From: Gammaproteobacteria bacterium
Lineage (GTDB): Bacteria; Pseudomonadota; Gammaproteobacteria; Steroidobacterales; Steroidobacteraceae
NCBI GenBank assembly: GCA_010031985.1
Contig: RGYP01000040.1
Location: forward strand, 1 to 10,523
DNA length: 10,523 bases
Direction: 5' to 3'
A model generated the notes under the pieces. That model worked only from the letters and a program-made list of their open reading frames with translations, was not told the origin of the DNA and did not search any database. The position numbers were made by a program, and so were the translations under genes. Below, one piece after another: positions 1-7,846 of the stretch; the first letter of the stretch is position 1; every line of letters starts with the position of its first letter.

Positions 1-61
<61 letters not shown>

Positions 62-67
62 CCAGTT

Positions 68-90
68 GGGGCGCGGAGTATACGGGGCGC
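68..90. repeat. 7-bp direct repeat flanking the tRNA promoter -10 box
   Basis: GGGGCGC occurs at 68-74 and again at 84-90 (plus strand), 16 bp apart, with the -10 element of the tRNA promoter between the copies. It could be a regulator half-site pair, but in G/C-rich DNA a 7-base repeat can easily arise by chance. No known operator is recognised. Confidence 0.25.
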
Positions 91-105
91 TGCCGAGGAC
101 TACAA
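77..105 (-). promoter_or_regulatory. Sigma70-type promoter of the tRNA-fMet gene
   Basis: On the minus strand a -35 element TTGTAG (105-100) is followed by exactly 17 nt and a -10 element TATACT (82-77). The sequence after the -10 is very G/C-rich (CCGCGCCCC), the discriminator type typical of stable-RNA promoters under stringent control. Transcription would start near 67-71, only 6-10 nt before the tRNA 5' end. The last three bases of the -35 are the TAG stop codon of the upstream amidohydrolase. The element match and spacing are seen directly; activity and stringent control are inferred. Confidence 0.7.
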
Positions 106-1854
106 CTTGGGCCGCGTTTCTGCGGTCGCCGTCGACCAAAGCACCCTGCCCTGACGCAAGGTCAACTCGACCGGAACCGCGTGAATCTCTGCGGGTGGCG
201 TGTCAAACAGATTACGCCCCAGCACCACGAGATCGGCGTCCTTGCCCACCTCGATCGATCCACGACGCGCGCCATCGCCGAGCAGCGCGGCGCTAGTTGC
301 GGTGTAGGCGGCCAGCGCGCGATCGAGCGACAACCTCTGCTCAGGATTCCACGCCCGATCTTCGCGGCCGTTGGGATCGCGACCGCCCGGATACCGATGC
401 GTAACGGCGGTCTCGATTCCGGCGAGCGTCTCGACGCCCGTGACGGGCCAGTCGGAGCCCCAGACCAGCTCGGCACCATCCTCGGCCAAACTGCGCGTGC
501 GATAGGACGTGTCGGCGCGCTCACGACCGAACATCTCCACGGCGAACACCGTCTGCCAGGGATCGGGACGACTCCAGATCGGCGTCATGTTCGGCATCAC
601 GTTGAGTTGGCGAAAACGCGGTGCATCCGCGCCATCGACCAACGAGAGGTGCGCGAGCGTATGCGGGCGACGACGGCCCGGATTGGCCTGCCGTGCGTTC
701 TGCACCGCATCGAGTGCCGCACGGACGGTACGATCGCCAATGGCATGCACGTGCACCTGAAAACCCAGCGCATCGAGCTTGGTGACGAGCGCATTGAGGC
801 GCGCAGGTTCGACGAACAGCGTGCCCGTGCCCAGCCCCGGGATCGCGTAAGGCTTCAGCAACGCGACCGAACGCGAACCGTAACCACCGTCGAGCACGAT
901 CTTCACGCAGTCGGCGTCGAGCGAGCCGTCTCGACCGCGCCGTGAAATACGCGTGCGCGCGTCGACGAAACGACGTATTTGCGCCTCGTCATCCACATTG
1001 CTCGGATCGAACCGTTGGCAGAGACGGACACGGGTCGTGAGCCGACCACTCTCAAGCAACGATTCGTAGGCGGCGATGGTCGCCGGATCAGCGGCGGCCT
1101 CGACCATCGCGGTGATCCCCTGCGCGTTCATCTGCCGGAGTGCCGAAAGAATATCTTCGGCACGCTCCGCGAGCGTACGCGGCGGAACCTTGCTGGCCAC
1201 CAGCTCCATCGCGGTCTCTTGCAGATTGCCGCTAGGCTCACCGCTCGCCTCGCGCACGATCTCGCCGTTCTTCGGATTCGGCGTCGCGCGGGTGACGCCG
1301 GCCGTATCGAGCGCGATGGAATTCACCCAAGCCTGATGCCGCGAATTATTGACCAGAAACACCGGGCGATCGGCGACGATCGCGTCGAGCATCTGGCGCG
1401 TGGGTCGTCCGCCGGGCAGAAAAGCTGCCTCGTCCCAACCCACACCCACGATCCAACTCCTCTGCGGATGCGCCGCAGCGAACTCGCGAATACGCGCAAA
1501 GATCGCCTCGCGGTCTCTCAGTCCATCGAGATTCAATTCATTGGCCGTGTTCGGCACGAGCGACGCGTGAGCGTGCGAGTCCTGAAACGCCGGTAACAAC
1601 ATTCGACCATCGAGGTCGATGACGCGAGTGCGTGGCGCGACGAACTGTCTTGCCTCGGCATCCGTGCCGACGTAGACGATCCTTCCGTCGCGCACTGCCA
1701 CCGCACTCGCCCAGCGCCGCGCAGCATCCAACGTATAGACGGCGCCGTCGAGGAACACGATGTCGGCAGCCGCCATTTCGCTGCGCGCCGCGCCGGGCAA
1801 CAGCGACAGCGCCACCCCGATGAATAAAGCGCCGGTGCCCGCGATGCGCTTCAT
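100..1854 (-). CDS. Exported metal-dependent amidohydrolase, YtcJ-like (amidohydrolase family 3)
   Basis: This is a 584-residue protein of the amidohydrolase superfamily, most like the YtcJ/AepA-type family 3 hydrolases, which cleave amide or related C-N bonds. The substrate cannot be read from the sequence. Residues 1-25 form a signal peptide (KR, a hydrophobic stretch, then a likely cut after ARS), so the enzyme should act in the periplasm or on the envelope. A short N-terminal beta segment (about 30-88) leads to the TIM barrel. Likely metal and active-site residues are H94 and H96 (DSHAH), K318 (CVKIVLDGG), H368/H370 (VHVHAIGD), H402 and D468 (GSDWPV). The C-terminal part (about 505-575) closes the composite beta domain (GSIEVGKDADLVVL). 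Length is normal for the family. The ATG is chosen because the signal peptide begins there. It starts 11 bp after the nuoN stop with only a weak Shine-Dalgarno, so it is probably read through from the nuo operon. Nothing links it biochemically to complex I. Confidence 0.92.
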   Translation of the reverse strand: MKRIAGTGALFIGVALSLLPGAARSEMAAADIVFLDGAVYTLDAARRWASAVAVRDGRIVYVGTDAEARQFVAPRTRVIDLDGRMLLPAFQDSHAHASLVPNTANELNLDGLRDREAIFARIREFAAAHPQRSWIVGVGWDEAAFLPGGRPTRQMLDAIVADRPVFLVNNSRHQAWVNSIALDTAGVTRATPNPKNGEIVREASGEPSGNLQETAMELVASKVPPRTLAERAEDILSALRQMNAQGITAMVEAAADPATIAAYESLLESGRLTTRVRLCQRFDPSNVDDEAQIRRFVDARTRISRRGRDGSLDADCVKIVLDGGYGSRSVALLKPYAIPGLGTGTLFVEPARLNALVTKLDALGFQVHVHAIGDRTVRAALDAVQNARQANPGRRRPHTLAHLSLVDGADAPRFRQLNVMPNMTPIWSRPDPWQTVFAVEMFGRERADTSYRTRSLAEDGAELVWGSDWPVTGVETLAGIETAVTHRYPGGRDPNGREDRAWNPEQRLSLDRALAAYTATSAALLGDGARRGSIEVGKDADLVVLGRNLFDTPPAEIHAVPVELTLRQGRVLWSTATAETRPKL

Positions 1855-1865
1855 GCGGGTTTAGA

Positions 1866-3305
1866 TCACCCGAGAGCTTGTACGCAAAGCTCGATGAGCG
1901 TCTGCGGAAATAACCCGAGCAACACTACCGCCAGCGCATTGAGCCCGAGCGCGAGCCGCACAGCGCCGTGCCGCTCAGGCACGGGCAAATCACCCGGCGA
2001 GTCGAAATAGAGGGTCTTGACGATACGCAGGTAATAGAAAAGACCGATCACCGAGACCGCCGCAGCGAACACCACCAGCGCAAGGTGCCCCGATTCCCAG
2101 AGCGCCTGGAAGATCTGCAACTTCGCCCAGAAGCCGACCAACGGCGGCACGCCGGCGAACGAGAACATCAAGGCCATCAGGATCAAAGCCAGAAACGGGT
2201 CGCGCGCGTGCAAACCCTTGTAGTGCTCGATTTCGTCCGCCTCGAAGCCGCGAGCACTCGCCAGCAGCATCGCGCCGAAGGCGCCGAGTGCCATGAGCAC
2301 GTAGACCACCGTGTAATACAGCGAGGCTTCGTAGCCCTGCTCCGTACCCGCGACGAACCCGAAGAGGATGAAGCCCACATTGCCGATGGCGGAGTACGCC
2401 AGCATGCGCTTGAGATTGGTCTGAGCGACCGCGATGACATTGCCGAGCAGTGCGGAGAGCACTGCGACGATCGTGACCATCTGTATCCAGGTGTCGGCCG
2501 TGTTACCGAGCCCTTCCGCGAGCAGCCGGAACGCGAGTGCGAACGAGGCGATCTTCGGCGCAGTCGCGACGAGCAGCGTCACCGAGGTCGGAGCACCGTG
2601 GTAAACGTCCGGTACCCACATGTGGAACGGGACGCCGCCGAACTTGAAGGCAACACCCACCACCAGAAACACCACGCCCATGATGAGACCGAGACTCGGC
2701 GGACCTTGCAGGGCGGTCGCAATTTCATTGAGTAACAGCGTGCCCGTAAGGCCGTAGACGAGCGACATGCCATAGAGCAGGCAACCCGAGGCGATGGCGC
2801 CCAGCACGAAATACTTCATCGCCGACTCGGCAGCGACCCCGGAGTCGCGATCGAAAGCGACGAGCGCGTAGAGCGACAAAGACAGCAACTCGATGCCGAT
2901 GTAGAGAGTGAGCAAACTTCCGGCCGAGACGATCACGAAAATGCCGAGCATCGCCGTCAAGGCGAGTACGTAGTACTCGCCCTTCAAAAGACCTCGCGTC
3001 TCGAGAAAATGCCTCGAATACAACAACGCGATCGCCACGAAAAGCATGGTGAGCAGCTTCAGCAAGGTGGCGAGCGGATCAGCCACGTACATGCCGGAGA
3101 ACAGCGTCATCGCCTTCTCCACCTGCGCGTACTGCAAGGTCAGCGCTGCACCGACGCCGATCACGAGCAAGGTCAAGGTGGGCGTCACCCGGCGGGCGGC
3201 GGCCCCGGCGAACACGTCGACGAGCAGCACGAGGCAGATCGCCGCCGCAAGGTAGATCTCCGGCAGCGCGGGGGCGAGCGAGGCAATTGAGAGGGTTGGT
3301 GTCAT
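1866..3305 (-). CDS. nuoN: NADH-quinone oxidoreductase subunit N
   Basis: NuoN is the antiporter-like subunit of complex I closest to the quinone module and forms one of the proton channels in the cytoplasmic membrane. The predicted protein has 479 residues, close to the E. coli length, and about 14 hydrophobic segments. Conserved charges are visible: E139 in the TM5-type segment (LYIGIELLSLSLYALVA), K164 (SAMKYFVLGA), K221 (VAFKFGGVPFHMWVPDVYHG), K251 (VATAPKIASFA) and K395 (VGFWAKLQIF). They match the proton-path lysines and glutamate of the family. The frame is open further upstream, but the ATG at 3305 is chosen: the extension of 33 residues is hydrophilic, would overlap nuoM, and is not part of the family. 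This start lies 17 bp after the nuoM stop. The ribosome site is weak (GGCGACC), so translation may be coupled to nuoM. It is the last complex I gene of the cluster. Confidence 0.97.
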   Translation of the reverse strand: MTPTLSIASLAPALPEIYLAAAICLVLLVDVFAGAAARRVTPTLTLLVIGVGAALTLQYAQVEKAMTLFSGMYVADPLATLLKLLTMLFVAIALLYSRHFLETRGLLKGEYYVLALTAMLGIFVIVSAGSLLTLYIGIELLSLSLYALVAFDRDSGVAAESAMKYFVLGAIASGCLLYGMSLVYGLTGTLLLNEIATALQGPPSLGLIMGVVFLVVGVAFKFGGVPFHMWVPDVYHGAPTSVTLLVATAPKIASFALAFRLLAEGLGNTADTWIQMVTIVAVLSALLGNVIAVAQTNLKRMLAYSAIGNVGFILFGFVAGTEQGYEASLYYTVVYVLMALGAFGAMLLASARGFEADEIEHYKGLHARDPFLALILMALMFSFAGVPPLVGFWAKLQIFQALWESGHLALVVFAAAVSVIGLFYYLRIVKTLYFDSPGDLPVPERHGAVRLALGLNALAVVLLGLFPQTLIELCVQALG

Positions 3306-3322
3306 GTCGGGGTCGCCGTGAG

Positions 3323-4837
3323 TCAGGGCAGTTTGCTCGTGACGATCTGCTCGACGAGGTGCTGAACCGAAGGCTGCATCACCTCGAGCAGAGGCGCCGG
3401 CCATAGGCCGAGCAGCAAGACGCCCGCCGCAAGCACGGCAAGCACGAAGAATTCGCGACCATTCAGGTCTTCGAGCGTGGCCACGTGGACATTACCCACC
3501 GGACCGAAAATGACGCGTTTGACGAGCCACAGCGTGTAGGCGGCGCCTAAAATGAGCGTCGTCGCCGCGAGGAACGCGTACCAGAAATTGGCCTTGAAGC
3601 TCGCGATGATCACCAGAAATTCGCCGACGAACCCGGAGGTACCCGGCAGACCGGAGTTCGCCATCGCGAACAGCACCATGAAGGCTCCGAACATCGGCAT
3701 GCGATTGATGACGCCACCGTAGGCACTGATCTCGCGACTGTGCAAGCGGTCGTACATCACGCCGACACAAAGAAACATGGCCGCCGAGATCAGGCCGTGC
3801 GACACCATCTGCACCATCGCTCCGTCGATCCCCATCCCCGCTCCGGCGAGCGACCCCGTTCCGGTCGCGATATCGAAGGCCAGAAAACAGCCGAGCGTCA
3901 CGAACCCCATGTGTGCAATAGAGGAATATGCGATCAGCTTCTTCATGTCGGTTTGCACGAGCGCCACGAAACCGATGTACACGACGGCTACGAGAGAGAG
4001 CGCAATCACGAGGGTGTCGAGTTCCCGCGCGGCATCGGGCGCAATCGGCAACGCAAAGCGTAGAAAACCGTAGCCGCCCATCTTCAACATGATCGCGGCC
4101 AGCACGACGGAACCGCCGGTCGGCGCTTCGACGTGGGCATCCGGCAACCACGTGTGCACCGGGAACATCGGAATCTTCACGGCGAAGGCGGCAAAGAAAG
4201 CGAGGAAGATCCAGAATTGCTCGTCGAAACCAAGTGGTAGTTCCTGCAGGGCGACGATGTCGTAGCTGCCTGCCTGCAGGTACATGTAGATGAGCGCGAC
4301 CAGCATGAACACGGAGCCGAGGAAGGTATAAAGGAAAAATTTGAGCGTCGCGTAAACACGACGCGGCCCACCCCAAATGCCGATGATGAGAAACATCGGA
4401 ATCAGCATCGCCTCCCAGAAAAAATAGAAGAGCAACGCGTCGAGCGCCGAGAACACGCCGACCATCAATCCTTCCATGATCAAAAAGGCGGCAAAGTATT
4501 GGGCGGGTCGCTTCTCGATCACCGTCCAGCCCGCGATCACGACCGGTATGGTGACGAAGGTCGTCAGCAGCACGAGCGGCAACGCAATGCCATCAACGCC
4601 CAGGTGATAGCTTGCGTTGAATGCCGGGATCCACGGCATCTGCTCGACGAACTGGAAAGCCGCAGTGCTCGTGTCGAAGCCCATGTAGAGCGGCAGGGAC
4701 AGCAGGAAGCTTGCGACCGCCGTCGCCAAGGCTACCCAACGCGCAAGCGCAATGCGCGAGTCGCCGAGCGCGAGCACGAGCACACCACCCACTATCGGTA
4801 GCCAGATCAGAGTAGAGAGCAAACCTGCCTGCATCAT
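3323..4837 (-). CDS. nuoM: NADH-quinone oxidoreductase subunit M
   Basis: NuoM is the middle antiporter-like proton-pumping subunit of the complex I membrane arm. It has 504 residues and about 14 membrane segments. Family residues are present: E142 (FFWEAMLIPMFL), K221 (FAVKIPMFPVHTWLPDAH), K252 (AIMLKMGGYG), H308 (AYSSIAHMGFV) and E406 (GTSGFVGEFLVI). They correspond to the known proton-channel glutamates, lysines and histidine. A glycine-rich stretch at about 321-336 (between AFDIATG and GAMVQM) makes this loop about a dozen residues longer than in E. coli. I recall similar loops in other gammaproteobacteria, so it is probably lineage-normal. Two ATG codons stand in tandem (4837 and 4834), and the sequence does not decide between them. 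The gene starts 28 bp after nuoL and is followed by nuoN after 17 bp. Confidence 0.97.
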   Translation of the reverse strand: MMQAGLLSTLIWLPIVGGVLVLALGDSRIALARWVALATAVASFLLSLPLYMGFDTSTAAFQFVEQMPWIPAFNASYHLGVDGIALPLVLLTTFVTIPVVIAGWTVIEKRPAQYFAAFLIMEGLMVGVFSALDALLFYFFWEAMLIPMFLIIGIWGGPRRVYATLKFFLYTFLGSVFMLVALIYMYLQAGSYDIVALQELPLGFDEQFWIFLAFFAAFAVKIPMFPVHTWLPDAHVEAPTGGSVVLAAIMLKMGGYGFLRFALPIAPDAARELDTLVIALSLVAVVYIGFVALVQTDMKKLIAYSSIAHMGFVTLGCFLAFDIATGTGSLAGAGMGIDGAMVQMVSHGLISAAMFLCVGVMYDRLHSREISAYGGVINRMPMFGAFMVLFAMANSGLPGTSGFVGEFLVIIASFKANFWYAFLAATTLILGAAYTLWLVKRVIFGPVGNVHVATLEDLNGREFFVLAVLAAGVLLLGLWPAPLLEVMQPSVQHLVEQIVTSKLP

Positions 4838-4865
4838 TGTTCTCGTGCTGCGCCTTGCCGATCGA

Positions 4866-6884
4866 TCAGGATAGAAGCAGGAACCACGCGAGCAGACCCG
4901 CGAGCCCGATCATCATCCAGAACGCGTAAGAGTAGAGATAGCCCGTCTGCACCCGACGGACGGCCCCCGCCAGCGAACCGACGAGATTGGCGGAACCGTT
5001 GACGAGCGCGCCGTCGATGAGCGCTTGATCGCCTGCCTTCCAGAAAAGGCGACCCAAGGCGCGGCTGCCGGCGGCAAAAACGTTTTCGTTCACCCAGTCG
5101 AAGTAATATTTGTTGTCGAGCACGCGCCTCAGTGGCGCGAAGAACGCGGCCAAGCGATCGCTCATCGCCGGATTCTTCAGGTAGAGATACCAGGCGGCCA
5201 CCACGCCCGAGAGCGCGAGCCAGAGCGGCGGGTGCCCGACTGCCGAAAGCGCGAAGGACGCCGGATCGTGGAAATGACCGGCGAGTTCTGCGAGCACGTC
5301 GTTGACCTCGAGAACCTGAATCGCCTGGCCGAAGTAGCCACCGAACAGCACGGGTTCGACGGTCAAATAGCCGATGGCGAGCGATGGAATGGCAAGCAGC
5401 ACCAGAGGCAGGGTGACCACCCAGGGGCTCTCGTGTGGCGTCCCACCGCCATGGCCGTGATGATCGTGGTCGCCGTGTCCGTGACCATCCTCGCCGTGCG
5501 GGTCTGCATCGTGCCAACGCGGCTTGCCGTGGAAAGTCATGAAAACCATGCGGAAGGTATAGAACGCCGTCACAAACACGCCGAGCAACACGCACCAATA
5601 CGCATACGTGGCACCCCAGCGCGTCGACTCGTGAACCGCTTCGATGATGAAATCTTTGGAATAGAACCCTGACAGAAACGGCGTGCCGATGAGCGCCAAC
5701 GCACCGATCCAACACGTGACGGCGGTGATCGGCATGAGCTTGCCGAGCCCGCCCATCTTGCGCATGTCCTGCTCGTGGTGCATGCCGATGATCACCGAAC
5801 CCGCCGCAAGGAAAAGCAGCGCCTTGAAAAAGGCATGAGTCATGAGGTGGAAGATCGCTGCGCCGTAAGCCGATGCACCGAGCGCGACCGTCATGTACCC
5901 CAGTTGCGAGAGCGTCGAGTAAGCCACCACCCGCTTGATGTCGTTGTTGACGATGCCGAGAAAGCCCATGAAAAGCGCCGTGGTTCCCCCGACCACCAGC
6001 ACGAACGACAAAGCGGCCTCGGAATGTTCGAAAAGTGGCGAGAAGCGCGCCACCATGAAGATGCCCGCCGTGACCATGGTCGCCGCGTGGATGAGCGCGG
6101 AGATCGGCGTCGGGCCCTCCATCGAGTCGGGCAGCCACACGTGCAGCGGCACCTGCGCCGACTTGCCCATCGCACCGATAAAAAGGCAGATGCAAATCAG
6201 GGTGATCGCCGAGACTTCGAGCGAGCTCGTGAGTGCATAGCCAGTTTGCGCGAGCTGCGGTGCCGCGGCGAAGGCATCGCGGTAATCGAGCGAACCGGTG
6301 TAGTAGACCACCGCCGCGATGCCGAGCACGAAACCGAAGTCGCCCACTCGGTTGACCAAAAACGCCTTCAGATTGGCGAAGATCGCACTCGGCTTCGTAT
6401 ACCAAAACCCGATCAGCAGGTATGACACCACGCCCACGGCCTCCCAGCCGAAGAACAACTGCATGAAGTTGTTCGACATCACGAGCATCAGCATCGCAAA
6501 GGTGAAGAGCGAGATGTAGGCGAAGAAACGCTGGTAACCGGGGTCCTCGTGCATGTAGCCGATCGTGTAGACGTGCACGCAAAACGACACGAACGTCACC
6601 ACGCACATCATGAGCACGCTGAGCTCGTCGATCAAAAAGCCGACCTCCATGCGCACGCCGTCACTGACGAGCCAGGTGTAGACGGTATCGTTGAAGACTT
6701 GGACCTCGCCCGAGATCAGTTGCCACGCTACTCGTGCCGACAGCACGAACGCCGCCCCCACGGCGGCGATGGTGACCACGTGAGCCGCGGTCCGACCGAT
6801 CCACTTGCCGAAAAGACCCGCGACGATGGCCGCTGCCAGGGGCAACAGCGCGATGGTCAGAAGAACGCTGGGGTTCATGCTCAT
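4866..6884 (-). CDS. nuoL: NADH-quinone oxidoreductase subunit L
   Basis: NuoL is the distal antiporter-like subunit of complex I, with the long lateral helix that runs along the membrane arm. The protein has 672 residues, longer than E. coli NuoL (about 613). Key residues are E148 (FFGWEAVGVVSYLLIG), K241 (GAMGKSAQVPLHVWLPDSM), H346/H350 and K354 (FHLMTHAFFKALLFLAAG) and K410-D411 (SGFYSKDFIIEA). The C-terminal third holds the lateral-helix region (about 565-640) and a last membrane segment (about 650-671). Residues 458-484 form a loop with nine histidines plus many Asp and Gly, which accounts for part of the extra length. The first ATG is preferred over one two codons later because AGGG lies 7 nt upstream (AGGGCATCCACATG). 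The gene starts 15 bp after nuoK. It resembles MrpA/Nqo12-type proteins, but the operon fixes it as NuoL. Confidence 0.98.
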   Translation of the reverse strand: MSMNPSVLLTIALLPLAAAIVAGLFGKWIGRTAAHVVTIAAVGAAFVLSARVAWQLISGEVQVFNDTVYTWLVSDGVRMEVGFLIDELSVLMMCVVTFVSFCVHVYTIGYMHEDPGYQRFFAYISLFTFAMLMLVMSNNFMQLFFGWEAVGVVSYLLIGFWYTKPSAIFANLKAFLVNRVGDFGFVLGIAAVVYYTGSLDYRDAFAAAPQLAQTGYALTSSLEVSAITLICICLFIGAMGKSAQVPLHVWLPDSMEGPTPISALIHAATMVTAGIFMVARFSPLFEHSEAALSFVLVVGGTTALFMGFLGIVNNDIKRVVAYSTLSQLGYMTVALGASAYGAAIFHLMTHAFFKALLFLAAGSVIIGMHHEQDMRKMGGLGKLMPITAVTCWIGALALIGTPFLSGFYSKDFIIEAVHESTRWGATYAYWCVLLGVFVTAFYTFRMVFMTFHGKPRWHDADPHGEDGHGHGDHDHHGHGGGTPHESPWVVTLPLVLLAIPSLAIGYLTVEPVLFGGYFGQAIQVLEVNDVLAELAGHFHDPASFALSAVGHPPLWLALSGVVAAWYLYLKNPAMSDRLAAFFAPLRRVLDNKYYFDWVNENVFAAGSRALGRLFWKAGDQALIDGALVNGSANLVGSLAGAVRRVQTGYLYSYAFWMMIGLAGLLAWFLLLS

Positions 6885-6899
6885 GTGGATGCCCTGCCC

Positions 6900-7205
6900 T
6901 CAGCCTTTCAGGGTGTCAAGATCTTCGACGTTGATACTGCGCCGCTCGCGGAACAGCACCACGAGAATCGCCAGGCCGATCGCCGATTCGGCTGCAGCGA
7001 CCGTCAGTACGAAAAACACGAACACCTGACCATCGAGATCACCGAGGAAGCGCGAAAAGGACACGAAGCTGAAATTGACCGCGAGCAACATGAGCTCGAT
7101 ACACATCAGAAGCAGAATCACATTCTTGCGATTGAGGAAGATGCCGGCGATCGACAAGGCGAACAAAATGCCCGAGAGCGTCAGCATGTGCTGCAGGGTG
7201 ATCAT
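6900..7205 (-). CDS. nuoK: NADH-quinone oxidoreductase subunit K
   Basis: NuoK is a small subunit with three membrane helices, related to MrpC, that sits between NuoJ and NuoN and carries buried carboxylates needed for proton transfer. At 101 residues it has the standard length, and it begins MITLQHMLTLSGILF, matching the family start. The two conserved membrane glutamates are E37 (LLMCIELML) and E73 (VAAAESAIGLAI). The C-terminus (SINVEDLDTLKG) is also typical. Its ATG overlaps the nuoJ stop in an ATGA arrangement, and a strong GAGGTGA Shine-Dalgarno lies 6 nt upstream, inside nuoJ, so translation is probably coupled. Confidence 0.98.
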   Translation of the reverse strand: MITLQHMLTLSGILFALSIAGIFLNRKNVILLLMCIELMLLAVNFSFVSFSRFLGDLDGQVFVFFVLTVAAAESAIGLAILVVLFRERRSINVEDLDTLKG

Positions 7206-7837
7206 GGCGCTTCACCTCGACCCTCGCCTTCGGGACTCACGCCTTCGGCACGCACACCTTTGACCAGACGCACGCGGTCTTGCCGTCGCACAGCCACCTG
7301 TTTGGCAACATCCTGCGGCTTGAGACCCGGCCTGCGTCGCATGGTCAGCGCGATCGCAGCAACGATGGCGACCAGCAGCAACACCGCAGCGAGTTCGAAC
7401 GGATATACGTATTGGGTGTACAGCACTTCACCGAGTTCACGGGTGTTGCTGTGATCGGCGGGACTCCGGGCAACCGTGATCGAGGCATCGACACCGAAAT
7501 TCCGCAAGCCATACACGGCCGCCATCTGGGCGATCACCACGGTAGATACCAGCCAGCCCAACCACGCGTAACGGGTGAAGCCGCGTTTGATTTCTTCGAC
7601 GTTGATGTCGAGCATCATGACGACGAACAGGAACAACACCATGACGGCGCCCACGTAAACCAGCACCAGCACGATGGCGAGGAACTCGGCCTCGATCAGC
7701 AGCCACAACGCAGCGCTCGTGAAAAACGCCAATACCAGCGACAGCGCGGAGTACACCGGGTTGCGCGCCACGATCACCCCGAGCGCCGCAGCAATCAGGA
7801 TGGCCGAGAAGCCGTAGAAGAGCAGTTGCACGAACAC
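7202..7837 (-). CDS. nuoJ: NADH-quinone oxidoreductase subunit J (GTG start)
   Basis: NuoJ is a membrane subunit with five helices, next to NuoK and NuoH. Its third helix with a pi-bulge is thought to rearrange during turnover. From the chosen start the protein has 211 residues. The conserved third helix is at 61-76 (YVGAVMVLFLFVVMML), ending in LD at 76-77, and a fifth helix is at about 145-167. The frame is open to an ATG at 7897, but that start would overlap nuoI by 35 bp and add 20 Arg-rich residues absent from the family. The GTG at 7837 lies 25 bp after nuoI, has an AGAGGA site 9 nt upstream, and gives the family N-terminus (FVQLLFYGFSAILIA). The last 40 or so residues are a hydrophilic tail. 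Its middle (QVAVRRQDRVRLVK) resembles tails of other gammaproteobacterial NuoJ as I remember them; its end (AEGVSPEGEGRGEAP) carries a tandem duplication. Confidence 0.95.
   Translation of the reverse strand: MFVQLLFYGFSAILIAAALGVIVARNPVYSALSLVLAFFTSAALWLLIEAEFLAIVLVLVYVGAVMVLFLFVVMMLDINVEEIKRGFTRYAWLGWLVSTVVIAQMAAVYGLRNFGVDASITVARSPADHSNTRELGEVLYTQYVYPFELAAVLLLVAIVAAIALTMRRRPGLKPQDVAKQVAVRRQDRVRLVKGVRAEGVSPEGEGRGEAP
7212..7218 (-). promoter_or_regulatory. Strong ribosome binding site of nuoK inside the nuoJ tail
   Basis: GAGGTGA on the minus strand (7218-7212) ends 6 nt before the nuoK ATG at 7205. It is encoded by the Arg-Gly-Glu codons near the end of nuoJ. Together with the ATGA overlap it supports coupled but independently efficient initiation on nuoK. 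Confidence 0.75.
7220..7249 (-). repeat. Imperfect 15-bp tandem duplication in the nuoJ 3' end
   Basis: On the minus strand GCCGAAGGCGTGAGT (7249-7235) is followed at once by CCCGAAGGCGAGGGT (7234-7220), with 12 of 15 bases identical. The unit is in frame and encodes AEGVS then PEGEG. It lies in the non-conserved hydrophilic tail just upstream of the nuoK ribosome binding site. It is likely a slippage duplication or a remnant of a small dispersed repeat; only one pair is seen here. Confidence 0.6.
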
Positions 7838-7846
7838 CGGTCGATT

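Noticed and set aside
62..99. Possible terminator between the amidohydrolase and the tRNA
   Set aside because: There is no stable hairpin followed by a T run on the minus strand. The interval is explained by the promoter.
1968..2735. Plus-strand open frame of 255 codons opposite nuoN
   Set aside because: It is a highly charged His/Arg/Glu-rich translation, which is the typical antisense image of a hydrophobic membrane protein gene. There is no ribosome site or family signature.
3306..3404. 33-residue N-terminal extension of NuoN
   Set aside because: It would overlap nuoM, is hydrophilic, and is not found in the family. The ATG at 3305 gives the normal N-terminus and length.
4834..6606. Minus-strand open frame of 590 codons overlapping nuoL in another frame
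   Set aside because: It is Arg/Gly/Ala-rich and without domains, while the overlapping nuoL frame carries all conserved complex I residues.
6549..7454. Plus-strand open frame of 301 codons across nuoL, nuoK and nuoJ
   Set aside because: It spans three real genes on the opposite strand and has only low-complexity charged sequence.
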